The notes: generated from the sequence alone by a model not told the origin. A stretch of DNA of 64,000 nucleotides from Coriobacteriaceae bacterium (GCA_015062655.1 SUUG01000018.1:124001-188000); one strand, 5' to 3'; numbered from the stretch's first letter, positions 51,765 to 62,858 are shown. A program made the numbers and translations.

Positions 51765-52677
51765 CAACCTCCTGCTCCTCATCGGCATCACCCTCATGTA
51801 CTCCACGCCGCTCGTCTTCGGGGCGCTCGGCGGCGTCATCTCCGAGCGCTCCGGCGTGGTGAACATCGGCATCGAGGGCATGATGACCATCGGCGCGCTC
51901 GCCGGCGCGGCCGTGTCGTTTCTCACCGGCAACGCCTGGCTCGGCTTTTTCGCCGCGGGCGCGGCCGGGGCCGCCTTCTCCGTGCTCCACGCCGTGGCCG
52001 CGGTGACGTTCAAGGCCGACCAGAACGTCTCCGGCATCGCGCTCAACCTGCTCGGGCCCGGCATCGCGCTGTTCGTCGCGCGCCTGATCTGGAACGGCGG
52101 CACGCAGTCGCCGAGCATCGAGACCCTGCCCAAGATCCTCGGCCGCGGCGCGCTCGCGGGCACGCCCTGGGCGAATCTCAACGTGGACGTGACGGTGCCC
52201 ATCGGCATGGCGGCGGCGCTCGTCGTCTGGTTCGTGCTCTACCGCACGAAGTGGGGCCTGCGCGTGCGTGCCGTGGGCGAGCACCCGGCCGCGGCGGACA
52301 CCCTGGGCATCAACGTGAGCCGCACGCGCTTCATCTGCGTGGTGCTCTCGGGCATGTTCGCCGGCTTCGGCGGCGCCTCCATCACCTTGGCGATCATCTC
52401 GCAGTTCACGCAGACCGCCGTGGCGGGCCAGGGCTTCATCGCGCTCGCCGCCGTGATCTTCGGCAAGTGGACGCCCCACGGCTCCTACGGCGCCTGTCTG
52501 CTCTTCGGCGCGGCCCAGGCCCTCGTCATCATCCTCGGCGGCGGCGTGGTGCCCATCCCAAGCGAGCTGCTCGCCTGCCTCCCCTACCTCATGACCCTCG
52601 TGATCCTCGTGCTCTTCGTGGGCCGCTCCGTCGCCCCCGCGGCCGACGGCGTGCCCTACGAGAAGGGGGCGCGCTAG
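51757..52677 (+). CDS. Nucleoside ABC importer permease, NupQ type
   Basis: This 306-residue permease is of the same family, with ISERSGVVNIGIEGMMTIGAL and the coupling motif LRVRAVGEHPAAADTLGIN. It starts at the ATG at 51757 after GAGGTG, inside the end of the preceding gene. It completes the BMP-ATPase-permease-permease importer. Confidence 0.93.
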   Translation: MLNNLLLLIGITLMYSTPLVFGALGGVISERSGVVNIGIEGMMTIGALAGAAVSFLTGNAWLGFFAAGAAGAAFSVLHAVAAVTFKADQNVSGIALNLLGPGIALFVARLIWNGGTQSPSIETLPKILGRGALAGTPWANLNVDVTVPIGMAAALVVWFVLYRTKWGLRVRAVGEHPAAADTLGINVSRTRFICVVLSGMFAGFGGASITLAIISQFTQTAVAGQGFIALAAVIFGKWTPHGSYGACLLFGAAQALVIILGGGVVPIPSELLACLPYLMTLVILVLFVGRSVAPAADGVPYEKGAR

Positions 52678-52693
52678 GATGGAGGGAGCGAAC

Positions 52694-53136
52694 GTGACCG
52701 ATCTCGAGCTCGTGCGCGCGGCCGTCGCCGCGCGCGAGGACGCCTACGCGCCCTACTCGCACTTCGCCGTCGGCGCGGCGCTCCTGACCGCCGACGGCAC
52801 CGTGTATCCGGGCTGCAACATCGAGAACGCCGCCTACACGCCGTCGAACTGCGCCGAGCGCACGGCGTTCTTCCAGGCCGTCCGCGAGGGGCGGCGCGCG
52901 TTCACCGCCATCGCCATCGTGGGCGGGCCGGCCGGCGAGCCCGTCTCGGGCCGCTGCGCGCCCTGCGGCGTCTGCCGCCAGGTGATGATGGAGTTCTGCG
53001 ACCCCGCCTCCTTCCGCGTGCTGTTGGGCACCGGCGGCGACGCCTTCGAGGTCCACACCCTGGAGGAGCTGCTGCCCTGGGGCTTCGGCCCCGCCGACCT
53101 CGGGCACGGTAGCGCGGGCGAGGGGAGCTGCTGCTC

Positions 53137-53140
<4 letters not shown>
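52694..53140 (+). CDS. cdd: Cytidine deaminase
   Basis: This 148-residue small tetrameric-type enzyme converts cytidine and deoxycytidine to uridine forms. It shows YAPYSHFAVGAAL, the catalytic CAERTAFF and zinc cysteines in PCGVCRQ. The C-terminus is extended by about 15 residues ending in GEGSCCS, an odd Cys-rich end. I prefer GTG at 52694 because GGAGGGAG lies seven bases upstream. An in-frame ATG at 52679 would add five residues. The stop overlaps the next start as ATGA. Confidence 0.92.
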
Positions 53141-54486
<1,346 letters not shown>

Positions 54487-54519
54487 CGCTCGCATGACCC
54501 CTCGAGAGAAAGGACTCCC

Positions 54520-55191
54520 ATGAACCTCACGAAATCCGAGCTCGCCTCCTATATGGACCACACCCTGCTCAAGGCCGACGCCACGGCCGAGCGGATCGAC
54601 GCCGTCATCGCCGAGGCGCGCGGGCTCGGCTGCGCGAGCGTGTGCGTGAACGGCGCCTGGGTGCCGCGCGTGGCCGCGGGGCTCGCGGGCAGCGCGGTCG
54701 CGACCTGCGCGGTGATCGGGTTCCCGCTCGGCGCCGGCAGCACCGCGGCCAAGGTCGCCGAGGCCCGCGACGTCGTGGCCACCGGCGCCGCCGAGGTGGA
54801 CATGGTCATCAACATCGGCGCGCTCAAATCGGGCGCAGACGACGCCGTGCGCGACGATGTCGCCGCCGTGGCCGAGGCCTGCCATGCGGACGGCGCCCTC
54901 CTCAAGGTCATCATCGAGTGTTGCCTGCTCACAGACGATGAGAAGGTGCGCGCCTGCGAGCTTTCCCGCGAGGCGGGGGCCGACTTCGTGAAGACCTCCA
55001 CGGGCTTCTCCACCGGCGGTGCGACCGTCGCCGACGTGACCCTCATGCGCCGGGTCGTCGGGCCTGAGATGGGTGTCAAAGCCGCGGGCGGCATCCGCAC
55101 GCTCAAAGGCGCCCTCGCCATGATCGAGGCGGGCGCGAACCGCCTGGGCGTCTCGGCCGCGCCGGCGATCCTCGCCGAGCTGGAATCGTAA
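54520..55191 (+). CDS. deoC: Deoxyribose-phosphate aldolase
   Basis: This 223-residue class I aldolase splits deoxyribose-5-phosphate into glyceraldehyde-3-phosphate and acetaldehyde. The Schiff-base lysine is in DFVKTSTGF, with the proton-relay residues in EVDMVINIG and [17 protein letters not shown] precedes the ATG. It lies 33 bp after pdp. Confidence 0.95.
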   Translation: MNLTKSELASYMDHTLLKADATAERIDAVIAEARGLGCASVCVNGAWVPRVAAGLAGSAVATCAVIGFPLGAGSTAAKVAEARDVVATGAAEVDMVINIGALKSGADDAVRDDVAAVAEACHADGALLKVIIECCLLTDDEKVRACELSREAGADFVKTSTGFSTGGATVADVTLMRRVVGPEMGVKAAGGIRTLKGALAMIEAGANRLGVSAAPAILAELES

Positions 55192-55258
55192 GGACGCGGA
55201 TCGCGCCCGGGAGCAGGCGCGCGACCCGCTGCATCAACCCCGCGAGACAGGAGGTCCC

Positions 55259-56464
55259 ATGGGCTTCAACCGCGTGCTCACGATCGTCATCGACTCCATC
55301 GGCGTGGGCGGCGCCCCGGACGCCGAGCGCTACGGCAGCGAGGGCGCCGACACCCTCGGACACACCGCCAGCTGGTTCGTCCGCGAGATGGCGCGACCGC
55401 TTGCCCTCCCCCACCTCGAGCGCCTGGGAATCGCGCTCACGCATCCCGGCGGGCTCGAGGGGATCGACGCGCCCGCGAAGCCGCTCGCGGCCCATGGGCG
55501 CATGCAGATCACGAGCTTCGGCAACGACTCGCTCGACGGCCACTGGGAGATGATGTGCCTGCCGGCCCGCTTCCACGTGGACTACTTCCCCGAAGGCTTC
55601 CCCGACGAGCTCCTGGATAAGATCCGCGCGTTCTCCGGCCGCGGGATCCTGTGCAACAGGCCCTACTCGGGCACCGAGGTCATCCGCGACTACGGCGAGG
55701 AGCAGCTGCGCACCGGGGATCTGATCGTCTACACCTCGGGCGACTCCGTCTTGCAGATCGCCGCCCACGAGGAGGTGATTCCGCTTGAGGAGCTCTATCG
55801 GATCTGCGAGTACGCGCGGACGCTCATCAACGGTCCCGAGATCACGATGGGGCGTGTGATCGCCCGCCCGTATGTGGGCGAGGACGCCCAGAGCTTCAAG
55901 CGGACCGCGAACCGCCACGACTACGGCCTCGAGCCCTACGGCCCCACCGTCGTGGACTTCCTGCACGAGGCCGGACTCCGCACGATCGCGGTCGGCAAGA
56001 CCTACGACCTTCTCTGCGGCAACGGGTTCGACGAGGCCTTCCATAACGAGAGCAACCACAACGGCATGGAGCATGTGATCGAGGTCATGCGGCGCCGCGA
56101 CTGGCAGGGGCTCTGCTTCACGAACCTCGTCGACTTCGATGCCGTCTACGGCCACCGACGCGACCCGGAAGGGGACGGCCTGGCGCTTGAGGACTTCGAC
56201 GCGCAGCTTGGCGAGGTCATGGGGCTCATGGACGAGGGCGATCTGCTGCTCATCACCGCCGACCACGGCAACGACCCCACCTACCGGGGCACCGACCACA
56301 CCCGCGAGCTCGTGCCGCTGCTCGCGTGGTCGCCGGTGATGAAGGCGCCCGGCGCGGAGCTCGGGCTCCGCACCACGGCCTCCGACCTCGGGGCGACCAT
56401 CCTCGACAACTTCGGCGTGGCCGGCAACGGAGAGGGCCGGAGCTTCCTGGCAGATTTGCGGTAG
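55259..56464 (+). CDS. deoB: Phosphopentomutase
   Basis: This 401-residue alkaline-phosphatase-superfamily enzyme moves phosphate from C1 to C5 of ribose or deoxyribose. Metal ligands are visible in TIVIDSIGVGGAPD, GADTLGH, ITADHGNDPTY and TDHTRE. AGGAGG precedes the ATG. It is the last gene of the plus-strand nucleoside cluster. Confidence 0.95.
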   Translation: MGFNRVLTIVIDSIGVGGAPDAERYGSEGADTLGHTASWFVREMARPLALPHLERLGIALTHPGGLEGIDAPAKPLAAHGRMQITSFGNDSLDGHWEMMCLPARFHVDYFPEGFPDELLDKIRAFSGRGILCNRPYSGTEVIRDYGEEQLRTGDLIVYTSGDSVLQIAAHEEVIPLEELYRICEYARTLINGPEITMGRVIARPYVGEDAQSFKRTANRHDYGLEPYGPTVVDFLHEAGLRTIAVGKTYDLLCGNGFDEAFHNESNHNGMEHVIEVMRRRDWQGLCFTNLVDFDAVYGHRRDPEGDGLALEDFDAQLGEVMGLMDEGDLLLITADHGNDPTYRGTDHTRELVPLLAWSPVMKAPGAELGLRTTASDLGATILDNFGVAGNGEGRSFLADLR

Positions 56465-56492
56465 GACGCGGCCGGAGACACTCTGGAGCTGG

Positions 56493-56530
56493 TAAAACAC
56501 GAGGCCCCGCTGCCTGTGCAGCGGGGCCTC
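56493..56530 (-). terminator. Terminator between deoB and the nucleoside hydrolase gene
   Basis: GAGGCCCCGCTG (56501-56512) pairs with CAGCGGGGCCTC (56519-56530). The run of A at 56494-56497 makes it a good terminator for the minus-strand hydrolase gene. It may also stop the deo transcript. Confidence 0.8.
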
Positions 56531-56549
56531 GCATGCTCGGGGGGAGGCG

Positions 56550-57494
56550 CTAGTACAGGGCCGGGGCCGCCGACATCGCGAGCTCGTCGACATGGGTGAG
56601 GAACCGGTCGCGGTCGGCGCGCGTGACGAGGGTGACCTCGCGGCCGTCCTCCGTGCGGAATGTGCGCCCCGACGCCTTGCCCTCGGTGATGACGTCGCAG
56701 CGGACCTGCTCTGATTCGACGACCTCGGGGTACATGCTCGCGATCGTGGTCAGCACGTCCCAGAGGTAGTAGACCGAATCCGCCTCGGCCGTGAGCACGA
56801 GGGCGTAGCCCTGACCGATCAAGTCGATGGCCGGATAGCGCCGGAGCTTGGCGAAGTGGTCGCGGAGCTCGACGTTCAACGGGATCTCCTCCGTGCTCTC
56901 AAGGCCCACCATCGTGATCGCGAGCGAGGAATCCCAGACCCGCTTGACTGCCTCGGGATCCCAGAAGGCGTTCCACTCGGCGGTGCCGTCGTAGCCGGGA
57001 TCCCCGACGTTGCCGTGACCGTCGAGGGAGCCTCCCATCCAGTACAGGCGCTCGATGCGGTCCTCGATGGCGGGATCGGCGTCGAGGGCGCGGGCGAGAT
57101 CGGTGAGGGGGCCGGTCATGACGAGGGCCGTCTTCCCTTCGGCGGCCTTGATCTTCTCAACCATGTCGAGGTGGGCCGGGAGCGCGGCGATCGGCGTCTT
57201 CGGGGCACCGTGCTCGTTCAAGATGGGGAAGGAATCGAAGGCGTACGCGCTCGTGCGCCATGCGCTGGGGAACTGGTGGCGGGCGCGCGAGGTGGAGAGC
57301 GCCACCTCAAGGCGGTGGCCGTGCTGGTTGAGCAGATCGATGATCTTGCGCGAGGCGTCCGCGGCGGGCTCCATCACGCCGTCGCCGTCGATCACGGAGA
57401 CGCCGGTGAGGTTGATGTCCGGAACCTGCAACAGGAGCAGGAGGCTGACCAGGTCGTCCACGTTGCCGTCATGGTTGAAGTAGACGTTACGCAT
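56550..57494 (-). CDS. Inosine-uridine nucleoside N-ribohydrolase family protein
   Basis: This 314-residue nucleoside hydrolase splits ribonucleosides into base and ribose. The N-terminal calcium-binding aspartate motif reads FNHDGNVDDL, a variant of the usual DTDPGxDD. LVMTGPLTDLARAL, MGGSLDGHGNVG and EWNAFWDPEAV are typical of the family. AAGGAG precedes the ATG at 57494. It converges on the deo cluster. Substrate range is not deducible; the altered N-terminal motif places it outside the best-known subgroup. Confidence 0.88.
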   Translation of the reverse strand: MRNVYFNHDGNVDDLVSLLLLLQVPDINLTGVSVIDGDGVMEPAADASRKIIDLLNQHGHRLEVALSTSRARHQFPSAWRTSAYAFDSFPILNEHGAPKTPIAALPAHLDMVEKIKAAEGKTALVMTGPLTDLARALDADPAIEDRIERLYWMGGSLDGHGNVGDPGYDGTAEWNAFWDPEAVKRVWDSSLAITMVGLESTEEIPLNVELRDHFAKLRRYPAIDLIGQGYALVLTAEADSVYYLWDVLTTIASMYPEVVESEQVRCDVITEGKASGRTFRTEDGREVTLVTRADRDRFLTHVDELAMSAAPALY

Positions 57495-57645
57495 GGAACT
57501 CCTTCGCAACGGTGGCTTGACCCGTCCATTATGTACCATCGGCCCGGCAGGGGCACCTGGGCAGGAATGCGGCACCGCGGTCGAACAATAAAACTCGATC
57601 GATTCGGACTGAATCCGCGCCGCACTCGGCGAAAACTCGACGCGC

Positions 57646-57829
57646 TGGACAAAAATGACGTTTGTCGGTACTTTCCCGTTCATCTCGCTCAGCGTTTGCA
57701 TATCTTTATATGTCTTAATTGAGCAAGCGCGCATACGGGGTCCTGTAATTAAAGCTATATATGTGCGCTGCAGAGGCGATTCAGCCCTTCGGGCCGCTTC
57801 AAATCACCGACTAACGTCATTTTTGTCCA
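57646..57829. repeat. Intergenic inverted-repeat element G (family 1)
   Basis: Arms 57646-57669 (TGGACAAAAATGACGTTTGT...) and 57806-57829 match at 23 of 24 positions and are homologous to those of element C. Inside, GCTCA (57687-57691) and TGAGC (57720-57724) enclose CATAT-CTTT-ATATG, the counterpart of the C hairpin. A further stem (GCGCATA near 57729 with TATGTGCGC near 57760) and a CCC-TTC-GGG hairpin follow. It lies between the hydrolase gene and the purine permease gene; nothing else is visible in 57495-57992. Confidence 0.8.
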
Positions 57830-57992
57830 CGATGCGCGATCGCCATGCCAATCGGGGCTCCCCTGTGCGCCCGAGCGGTCCCAACGAACAAGTATCGTCG
57901 CCATGCACCGGGCCGGGAGGCGTTCGCGCGATAAAAAAGGGGGCCAGCGATGCCGGCCCCCTTTTCACGCGACACCGCGTCAGCGCAATGCC

Positions 57993-59306
57993 CTAGATCA
58001 CCAGGAAGTAGACCAGGAAGGCGAGCGCCGCCACCCACATGAGCGGCTTGACCTTCTTGACCTGGCCGGTCACCACGGCCACGACCACATAAGCCAAGAA
58101 GCCGAAGCCGATGCCGTCGGAGATGGAGTAGGTGAACGGCATGCCGGCGGCGATCATGAACGCCGGGAAGCCCTCGAGCAGGTCGGACCAGTCGATCTCG
58201 CGCACCTCGCCCATCATGAGGAAGCCCACGAACACCAGGGCGCCGCAGGTGGCAGCGGAGCTGACCACGGCGATCACCGGCGAGAAGAACGCCGCAAGCA
58301 GGAAGAGCACACCGACCACGATGGAGGACAGGCCGGAGCGGGCGCCGTCGGCCGCGCCGGAGGTGGACTCCACGAACGTCGTGATGGAGGAGGCGCCCAG
58401 GAAACCGCCGACCGCGGCGGCCGCGGAATCGACGATCAGGATCGGCTTGATGTCCTCCACCGTGCCGTCCTCGTTCAGGAACTCGCCCTGATTGGCGACG
58501 GCCATGGCCGTGCCCATCGTGTCGAAGAAGTCCGACATCATGAGCGAGAACGCGAAGACGATCAGCGTCGGGTTCGTGAAGACCTTGACGATGCCCATCG
58601 TGCCGGCCTCATCGGTCTGGAAGGGAGCCGCGAAGGAGGAGAAGTCCAGGCCGGACACCAGGCCGGAGGGCATCTGGGTCACGCCGAGCGGGATGCCCGC
58701 GAGCACCGAGACGATGATGCCAACGAGCAGCGCACCGGGCACCTTCAGGGAGTACAGCACCACCGTGGCGATGATCGAGATCAGCGCCATGATGAACATG
58801 GGGTCGGAGACCTCGCCGAGCGCCACCATCGTGGCCTCGTCGGCGACGATGATGCCGCCGTTCTTCAGGCCGATCATCGCGATGAAGAGGCCGAGGCCCA
58901 CCGAGATCGCGTGGCGCAGCGACACGGGGATCGCGTCCATGATGGCCTCGCGCAGACCGCAGAGCACGAGCAGCAGAATGGCGACGCCCTCGACGAAGAT
59001 CACCGCGTTCGCCGCGTGCCAGTCGCCGCCGGCGAGCTGGGTGAGCGTGAAGGCCACCACCGCGTTGACGCCCATACCCGAGGCGCAGGCGAGCGGGCGG
59101 TTCGCGAACAGGCCCATCAGGATGGTCATGATGCCGGCACCCAGGCAGGTGGCCGTGACGGCCGCCGGCATCGGGATCCCCGCGGCCACGAGCAGCGACG
59201 GGTTGACCGCGATGATATAGCCCATCGCGAGGAACGTGGTCAGGCCGGCCCTCGCCTCCGTGCCGACGTCCGATCCGCGCTCCGAGAGCTTGAAGAACTG
59301 GTCCAT
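57993..59306 (-). CDS. Purine (adenine/guanine/hypoxanthine) permease, AzgA family
   Basis: This 437-residue NCS2/AzgA-like permease starts MDQFFKLSERGSDVGTEARA. Membrane-embedded signatures are GLTTFLAMGYIIAVNPSLL and SSITTFVESTSGAADGARSG. The family transports purine bases with protons, completing base salvage in this region. The ATG at 59306 follows GAAGGGG; the long upstream open frame overlaps uppP and is rejected. I looked for a purine riboswitch upstream and found none. Confidence 0.93.
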   Translation of the reverse strand: MDQFFKLSERGSDVGTEARAGLTTFLAMGYIIAVNPSLLVAAGIPMPAAVTATCLGAGIMTILMGLFANRPLACASGMGVNAVVAFTLTQLAGGDWHAANAVIFVEGVAILLLVLCGLREAIMDAIPVSLRHAISVGLGLFIAMIGLKNGGIIVADEATMVALGEVSDPMFIMALISIIATVVLYSLKVPGALLVGIIVSVLAGIPLGVTQMPSGLVSGLDFSSFAAPFQTDEAGTMGIVKVFTNPTLIVFAFSLMMSDFFDTMGTAMAVANQGEFLNEDGTVEDIKPILIVDSAAAAVGGFLGASSITTFVESTSGAADGARSGLSSIVVGVLFLLAAFFSPVIAVVSSAATCGALVFVGFLMMGEVREIDWSDLLEGFPAFMIAAGMPFTYSISDGIGFGFLAYVVVAVVTGQVKKVKPLMWVAALAFLVYFLVI

Positions 59307-59412
59307 GCATTCCCCTTCTCTATGCAACGAAAAAGCGCGCCGGATCGACACGCCAAGACCGTTCACAAGAATAGCAAATTTCACCGGGGGCCGCAGCCGC
59401 GAATGCCGGCCG

Positions 59413-59476
59413 AAACACCCCCTCAAGCAGGGGATCCGACCAAGATGAATATTTATATTTATCCTCTTGGGATCCC
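59413..59476 (-). terminator. Terminator region after uppP
   Basis: On the minus strand a stem CCCCT-AGGGG (59418-59433) is followed by TGTTT. Just upstream in the transcript a larger hairpin (GGATCC...CCAAGA with TCTTGG...GGATCC, 59430-59476) has an A/T-rich loop. The pair separates uppP from the purine permease gene. Confidence 0.6.
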
Positions 59477-59514
59477 GGTGCAGCCGATCGCGCGGATCCA
59501 AGCGGGCGGCGCTC

Positions 59515-60429
59515 TTAGGCCAGCACGAAGAAGTACGCAAGCACCACGATGCCGAGCAGGATGCGGTAGACCCCGAACGCCTTGAAATCATGGCGCCGCA
59601 CGAAGCCCATGAGCCAGCGGATCGCCAGCAGTGACACCACGAACGCCGTGACGCAGCCCACGAGCAGGATCGCCCACTCCCCCGTCCCGAAGGCGCCGCC
59701 CTTCAGGAAGAACTTCACGAGCTTGAGCAGGCTCGCACCGAACATGACGGGGATCGCCAGGAAGAACGTGAACTTGGAAGCCACCGTGCGCGTGCAGCCG
59801 AGCAGCAGGCCGCCGATGATGGTCGAGCCGGAGCGGGAGGTGCCGGGGATGAGCGAGAGCACCTGGAAGCAGCCGATGCCGAGGGCCGTCTTCCACGTGA
59901 GGTCGTCGAGCGTCGCGACGGCGCCGAAGTCGGCGTCATCGGTCGCGGGTGCGGGCGGGGCGGAGAAATGCGCCCCGGCCGGGCGGCCGCCATGCCAGTC
60001 GGCTCGAAGGCGGCGCGCGCGCCAGACCTCGATCGCGATGAAGGCCACACCGTACGCGATCAGCGCGATCGCCACGACGGTCGCGTTGTAGAAGTGCTCC
60101 TCCATCCAGTCGTTCAGCGGCAAGCCGATGGCGGCAGCCGGAATGCACCCGAGCATGATCTTGCCCCAGAGCCCCCAGGTGGCGCGGCGGCCCTCCGCCC
60201 CCTTCGAGGGACTGAACGGATTCAGCTCGTGGAAGAACAGGGCGCAGACCGCGAGGATGGCGCCGAGTTGGATGACCACGAGGTACATGTTCCAGAACGC
60301 CGGGGTGACATCGAGCTTCACGAATTCGTCGACCAAGATCATGTGGCCCGTGGACGACACGGGGAGCCACTCGGTGATCCCCTCGACCAGACCCATGAAT
60401 GCCGACTTGAAAAGCTCGATGATATCCAC
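59515..60429 (-). CDS. uppP: Undecaprenyl-diphosphatase
   Basis: This 304-residue BacA/UppP membrane enzyme recycles the lipid carrier for wall synthesis and often confers bacitracin tolerance. Signature 1 is GLVEGITEWLPVSSTGH, and signature 2 is LIPGTSRSGSTI. A hydrophilic insertion (RRLRADWHGGRPAGAHFSAPP) of about 40 residues sits between the halves and lengthens the protein. GTG at 60429 follows GAGGGGA. It is divergent from the stress-protein gene, with a 198-bp region between them that has CCGAACC/GGTTCGG half-sites at 60541-60582. Confidence 0.93.
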   Translation of the reverse strand: MDIIELFKSAFMGLVEGITEWLPVSSTGHMILVDEFVKLDVTPAFWNMYLVVIQLGAILAVCALFFHELNPFSPSKGAEGRRATWGLWGKIMLGCIPAAAIGLPLNDWMEEHFYNATVVAIALIAYGVAFIAIEVWRARRLRADWHGGRPAGAHFSAPPAPATDDADFGAVATLDDLTWKTALGIGCFQVLSLIPGTSRSGSTIIGGLLLGCTRTVASKFTFFLAIPVMFGASLLKLVKFFLKGGAFGTGEWAILLVGCVTAFVVSLLAIRWLMGFVRRHDFKAFGVYRILLGIVVLAYFFVLA

Positions 60430-60627
60430 GCGGTTCCCCTCATCTGCGCCGACGCCGTTGCGGTTCAGCCCATTATGGCCCGCGCCCGCGAGCGTCGCCA
60501 CCCGCACCCCGAAAAACCAGACGTTCGCGGAATAGCCGGACCGAACCGGACTCTGGAGGGGTATATCTTGAGTATGGTTCGGCGCAGGGTATGCATCTTC
60601 GCATGCCCATGATGCAAGGAGGCAACC

Positions 60628-61065
60628 ATGGCAGAGGTCTATCAGACGATTTTCGTCGCGCTTGACGGAACCGAGCAGCAGGACTTCGTGTTCTCCCGCG
60701 CCATCGAGATCGCCGCGCGCAACCACGCGAAGCTCGTGGTCGGTCACGTGATCGACTCGACGGCGCTCGAGGCGGCCGGGGCCTACCCCGCTGACCTGCT
60801 CGACGGGATCGAGCAGGCCTTCATGGAGTCCATCGCCGTCAAGGCCGAGGAGGCGCGCGGCAACGCCGACATCGCCGAGGTGCGCATCATGGTGCGCGCC
60901 GGCCGCATCCGCGAGACGCTCAAGGACGAGATGCTCAATGTGGTGAATCCCGACCTCGTGATCTGCGGAGCGCGCGGGCTGTCCGGCATCAAGTACGCGC
61001 TTTTGGGGTCAATCTCCTCGTTCTTGCTGCGCAACACCGAGTGCGACATCCTCGTCGTGAAGTAG
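60628..61065 (+). CDS. Universal stress protein (UspA family)
   Basis: This 145-residue Usp domain starts YQTIFVALDGTEQQDFVFSRA. The ATP-binding signature GARGLSGIKYALLGSISSF is near the C-terminus, so it is likely the nucleotide-binding type. AAGGAGG precedes the ATG. It is transcribed alone. Its role is presumably in growth arrest or stress adaptation. Confidence 0.92.
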   Translation: MAEVYQTIFVALDGTEQQDFVFSRAIEIAARNHAKLVVGHVIDSTALEAAGAYPADLLDGIEQAFMESIAVKAEEARGNADIAEVRIMVRAGRIRETLKDEMLNVVNPDLVICGARGLSGIKYALLGSISSFLLRNTECDILVVK

Positions 61066-61085
61066 AAGGGCAAACCTCCCCTCAG

Positions 61086-61282
61086 TTGTACCAGTTTTGG
61101 TGACGGCGATGAAAACCTTGCTCGACTTGTACCAGTTTTCCTCGCCGCGCTGAGTAGACGATTTTGGCGCGCGCTTTCTACGAGGCGATTTATCGCAGCC
61201 AAGATGCCGGCTACTTCGGCCGAGGCGCCAAACTGGTACAAAAGGCGCCAGGTTTTATCGCACGTCGCTCGAAGTGGTACAA
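61086..61282. repeat. Intergenic inverted-repeat element J
   Basis: TTGTACCAGTTTTGG (61086-61100) and TTGTACCAGTTTTCC (61127-61141) are two direct copies in the left half. Their complements occur at 61228-61241 (CCAAACTGGTACAA) and 61274-61282 (GTGGTACAA). The left and right halves are reverse complements over about 50 bases with scattered changes, including GCGATGAAAACCT against GCGATAAAACCT. It lies in the convergent gap between the stress-protein gene and the PTS operon. Confidence 0.65.
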
Positions 61283-61329
61283 GAGGCGCTTGTTTTCGTC
61301 GAAAACCGGCGGCGCAGCATGCAGCGACG

Positions 61330-61370
61330 CAAACAGGGGGCGGGCCGCGTGCGGCCCGCCCCCTGTCCTA
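61330..61370 (-). terminator. Terminator of the ascorbate-type PTS operon
   Basis: ACAGGGGGCGGGCCGC (61333-61348) pairs perfectly with its complement at 61351-61366, with TGTTTGC after it on the minus strand. It lies 30 bases after the IIC stop. Confidence 0.75.
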
Positions 61371-61399
61371 TCGAAATCCGGTAGGCGTGGCGTAAGAGG

Positions 61400-62791
61400 C
61401 TAGTCCTCCTCCACGTGGTTGATCACGGCACCCTTCGTCTTCACGAAATTGGGAACCACCGCCACGAGGATCAACGCAGCCAAGATGCCGTACACGCCCA
61501 CATGGCCGAACCATTCGGCAGCGCGCCCCAGCACGATGCCGATGACGCCGAAGTCGAAGTCGCCGAACGTGGTGTTTTCGAAGCCGAAGACATCAAGCAC
61601 CGGTAGCAGCAGAGCAGGGGCGAAGGTGATGAGCAGGCCGTTCACGAACGCACCGAGCGCGGCGCCCTTGCGTCCACCCGTGGCGTTTCCATACACGCCC
61701 GCCGTCGCACCGCAGAAGAAGTGAGGCACCATGCCGGGGATGATGAAGATGCCCATGGTGGCACCCACAATGAGCATACCCACCACACCGCCGATGAACG
61801 AGAACACGAAACCAAGGATGACCGCCGTCGGCGCATAAGGGAAGAACACCGCGCAGTCCACAGCCGGGATCGCGCCCGGGATGAGCTTGTTCGAGATGCC
61901 CTGGAACGCCGGAACGAGGTCGCCGAGAATCATGCGCACACCGTTGTAGACGATCGTGACGCCCACAGCGAAAGAGAGGGCACAGGTGAGCGCGTACACA
62001 AGCACGTTCATGTCGCCAGCGAGCTCGGTCACAACGGTGGGATCGGCGATGTAGGCCGCTACGACCGTCACGAGATAGAAGAACGCCATGGTCAGACCCG
62101 TGGAGATCGTGGTGTCGCGCAGGAAGGCGTACTGTTCAGGAACTTCGATCTTCTCGGTGTTGTTAGACTCAGCCTCATTCTTGAAGAGCGAGCCCACCGC
62201 CGCGGAGATGTAGTAAGCGAGGGACCCGAAGTGGCCCATCGCGATGCCGTCGCCCTCGGTCACCCGGTCGGTGAAATGCTGGCCCACGGCCGGAAGGATG
62301 GCGCTCACAAGACCCAGGAACAAGCCACCGATGATGCAGAGCTGCGCGCCCTCGAAGCCCGAGGCCTGGAGCACAGCCGAGAAGAGGCATGCCATGAACA
62401 TGCTGTGATGCCCGGTCAGGAAGATGTACTTGAACTTGGTGAAGCGCGCCACGATGATGTTCACCACATAGCCGAGGATAAGAATCACCATCGTCTGGAC
62501 CCCGAGCACGCTCTGCGCCATAGAGACGACGACCTCGTTGTTGGGCACGACGCCCGTGATGTGGAAGCCCGTCTCGATGAAGGTGCCGAGCGGCGCGAGG
62601 TTGGTCTGCACCACGCCGGCGCCGGCGGACAGCATCAAGTAGCCGAGGATCGGCTTCAAGGTGCCGGTCAGAATCTTATGACCCGGGCGCCGCAGAGCCA
62701 CGAGCCCCACGAAGGCGAACAGACCCATGATCCAAGCGGGCTGGGTCAGGATGGACTGGAAGAACTCAAGAACAGGCAGCACCACGTTCAT
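61400..62791 (-). CDS. ulaA: PTS ascorbate-type IIC permease
   Basis: This 463-residue UlaA/SgaT-family permease has about 11 membrane segments. Conserved features include GLVALRRPGHKILTGTLKPILGY at the N-terminus, GHHSMFMACLFSA and GMVPHFFCGATAGVYGNATGG. It imports L-ascorbate or a related sugar acid or pentitol as phosphate. The ATG at 62791 follows GGGGAG with five bases between. It is the last gene of transaldolase-IIA-IIB-IIC. Confidence 0.9.
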   Translation of the reverse strand: MNVVLPVLEFFQSILTQPAWIMGLFAFVGLVALRRPGHKILTGTLKPILGYLMLSAGAGVVQTNLAPLGTFIETGFHITGVVPNNEVVVSMAQSVLGVQTMVILILGYVVNIIVARFTKFKYIFLTGHHSMFMACLFSAVLQASGFEGAQLCIIGGLFLGLVSAILPAVGQHFTDRVTEGDGIAMGHFGSLAYYISAAVGSLFKNEAESNNTEKIEVPEQYAFLRDTTISTGLTMAFFYLVTVVAAYIADPTVVTELAGDMNVLVYALTCALSFAVGVTIVYNGVRMILGDLVPAFQGISNKLIPGAIPAVDCAVFFPYAPTAVILGFVFSFIGGVVGMLIVGATMGIFIIPGMVPHFFCGATAGVYGNATGGRKGAALGAFVNGLLITFAPALLLPVLDVFGFENTTFGDFDFGVIGIVLGRAAEWFGHVGVYGILAALILVAVVPNFVKTKGAVINHVEED

Positions 62792-62858
62792 GGTCACTCC
62801 CCTTTCAATGCGCAGGTGCCGGGTGTTCCGGCGCCCTTTTCCAAAATTACAGCGGTTG

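Noticed and set aside
59307..59514. Possible purine riboswitch before the AzgA-type permease gene
   Set aside because: The conserved purine-aptamer joining sequences are absent. The hairpins seen fit a terminator of uppP better.
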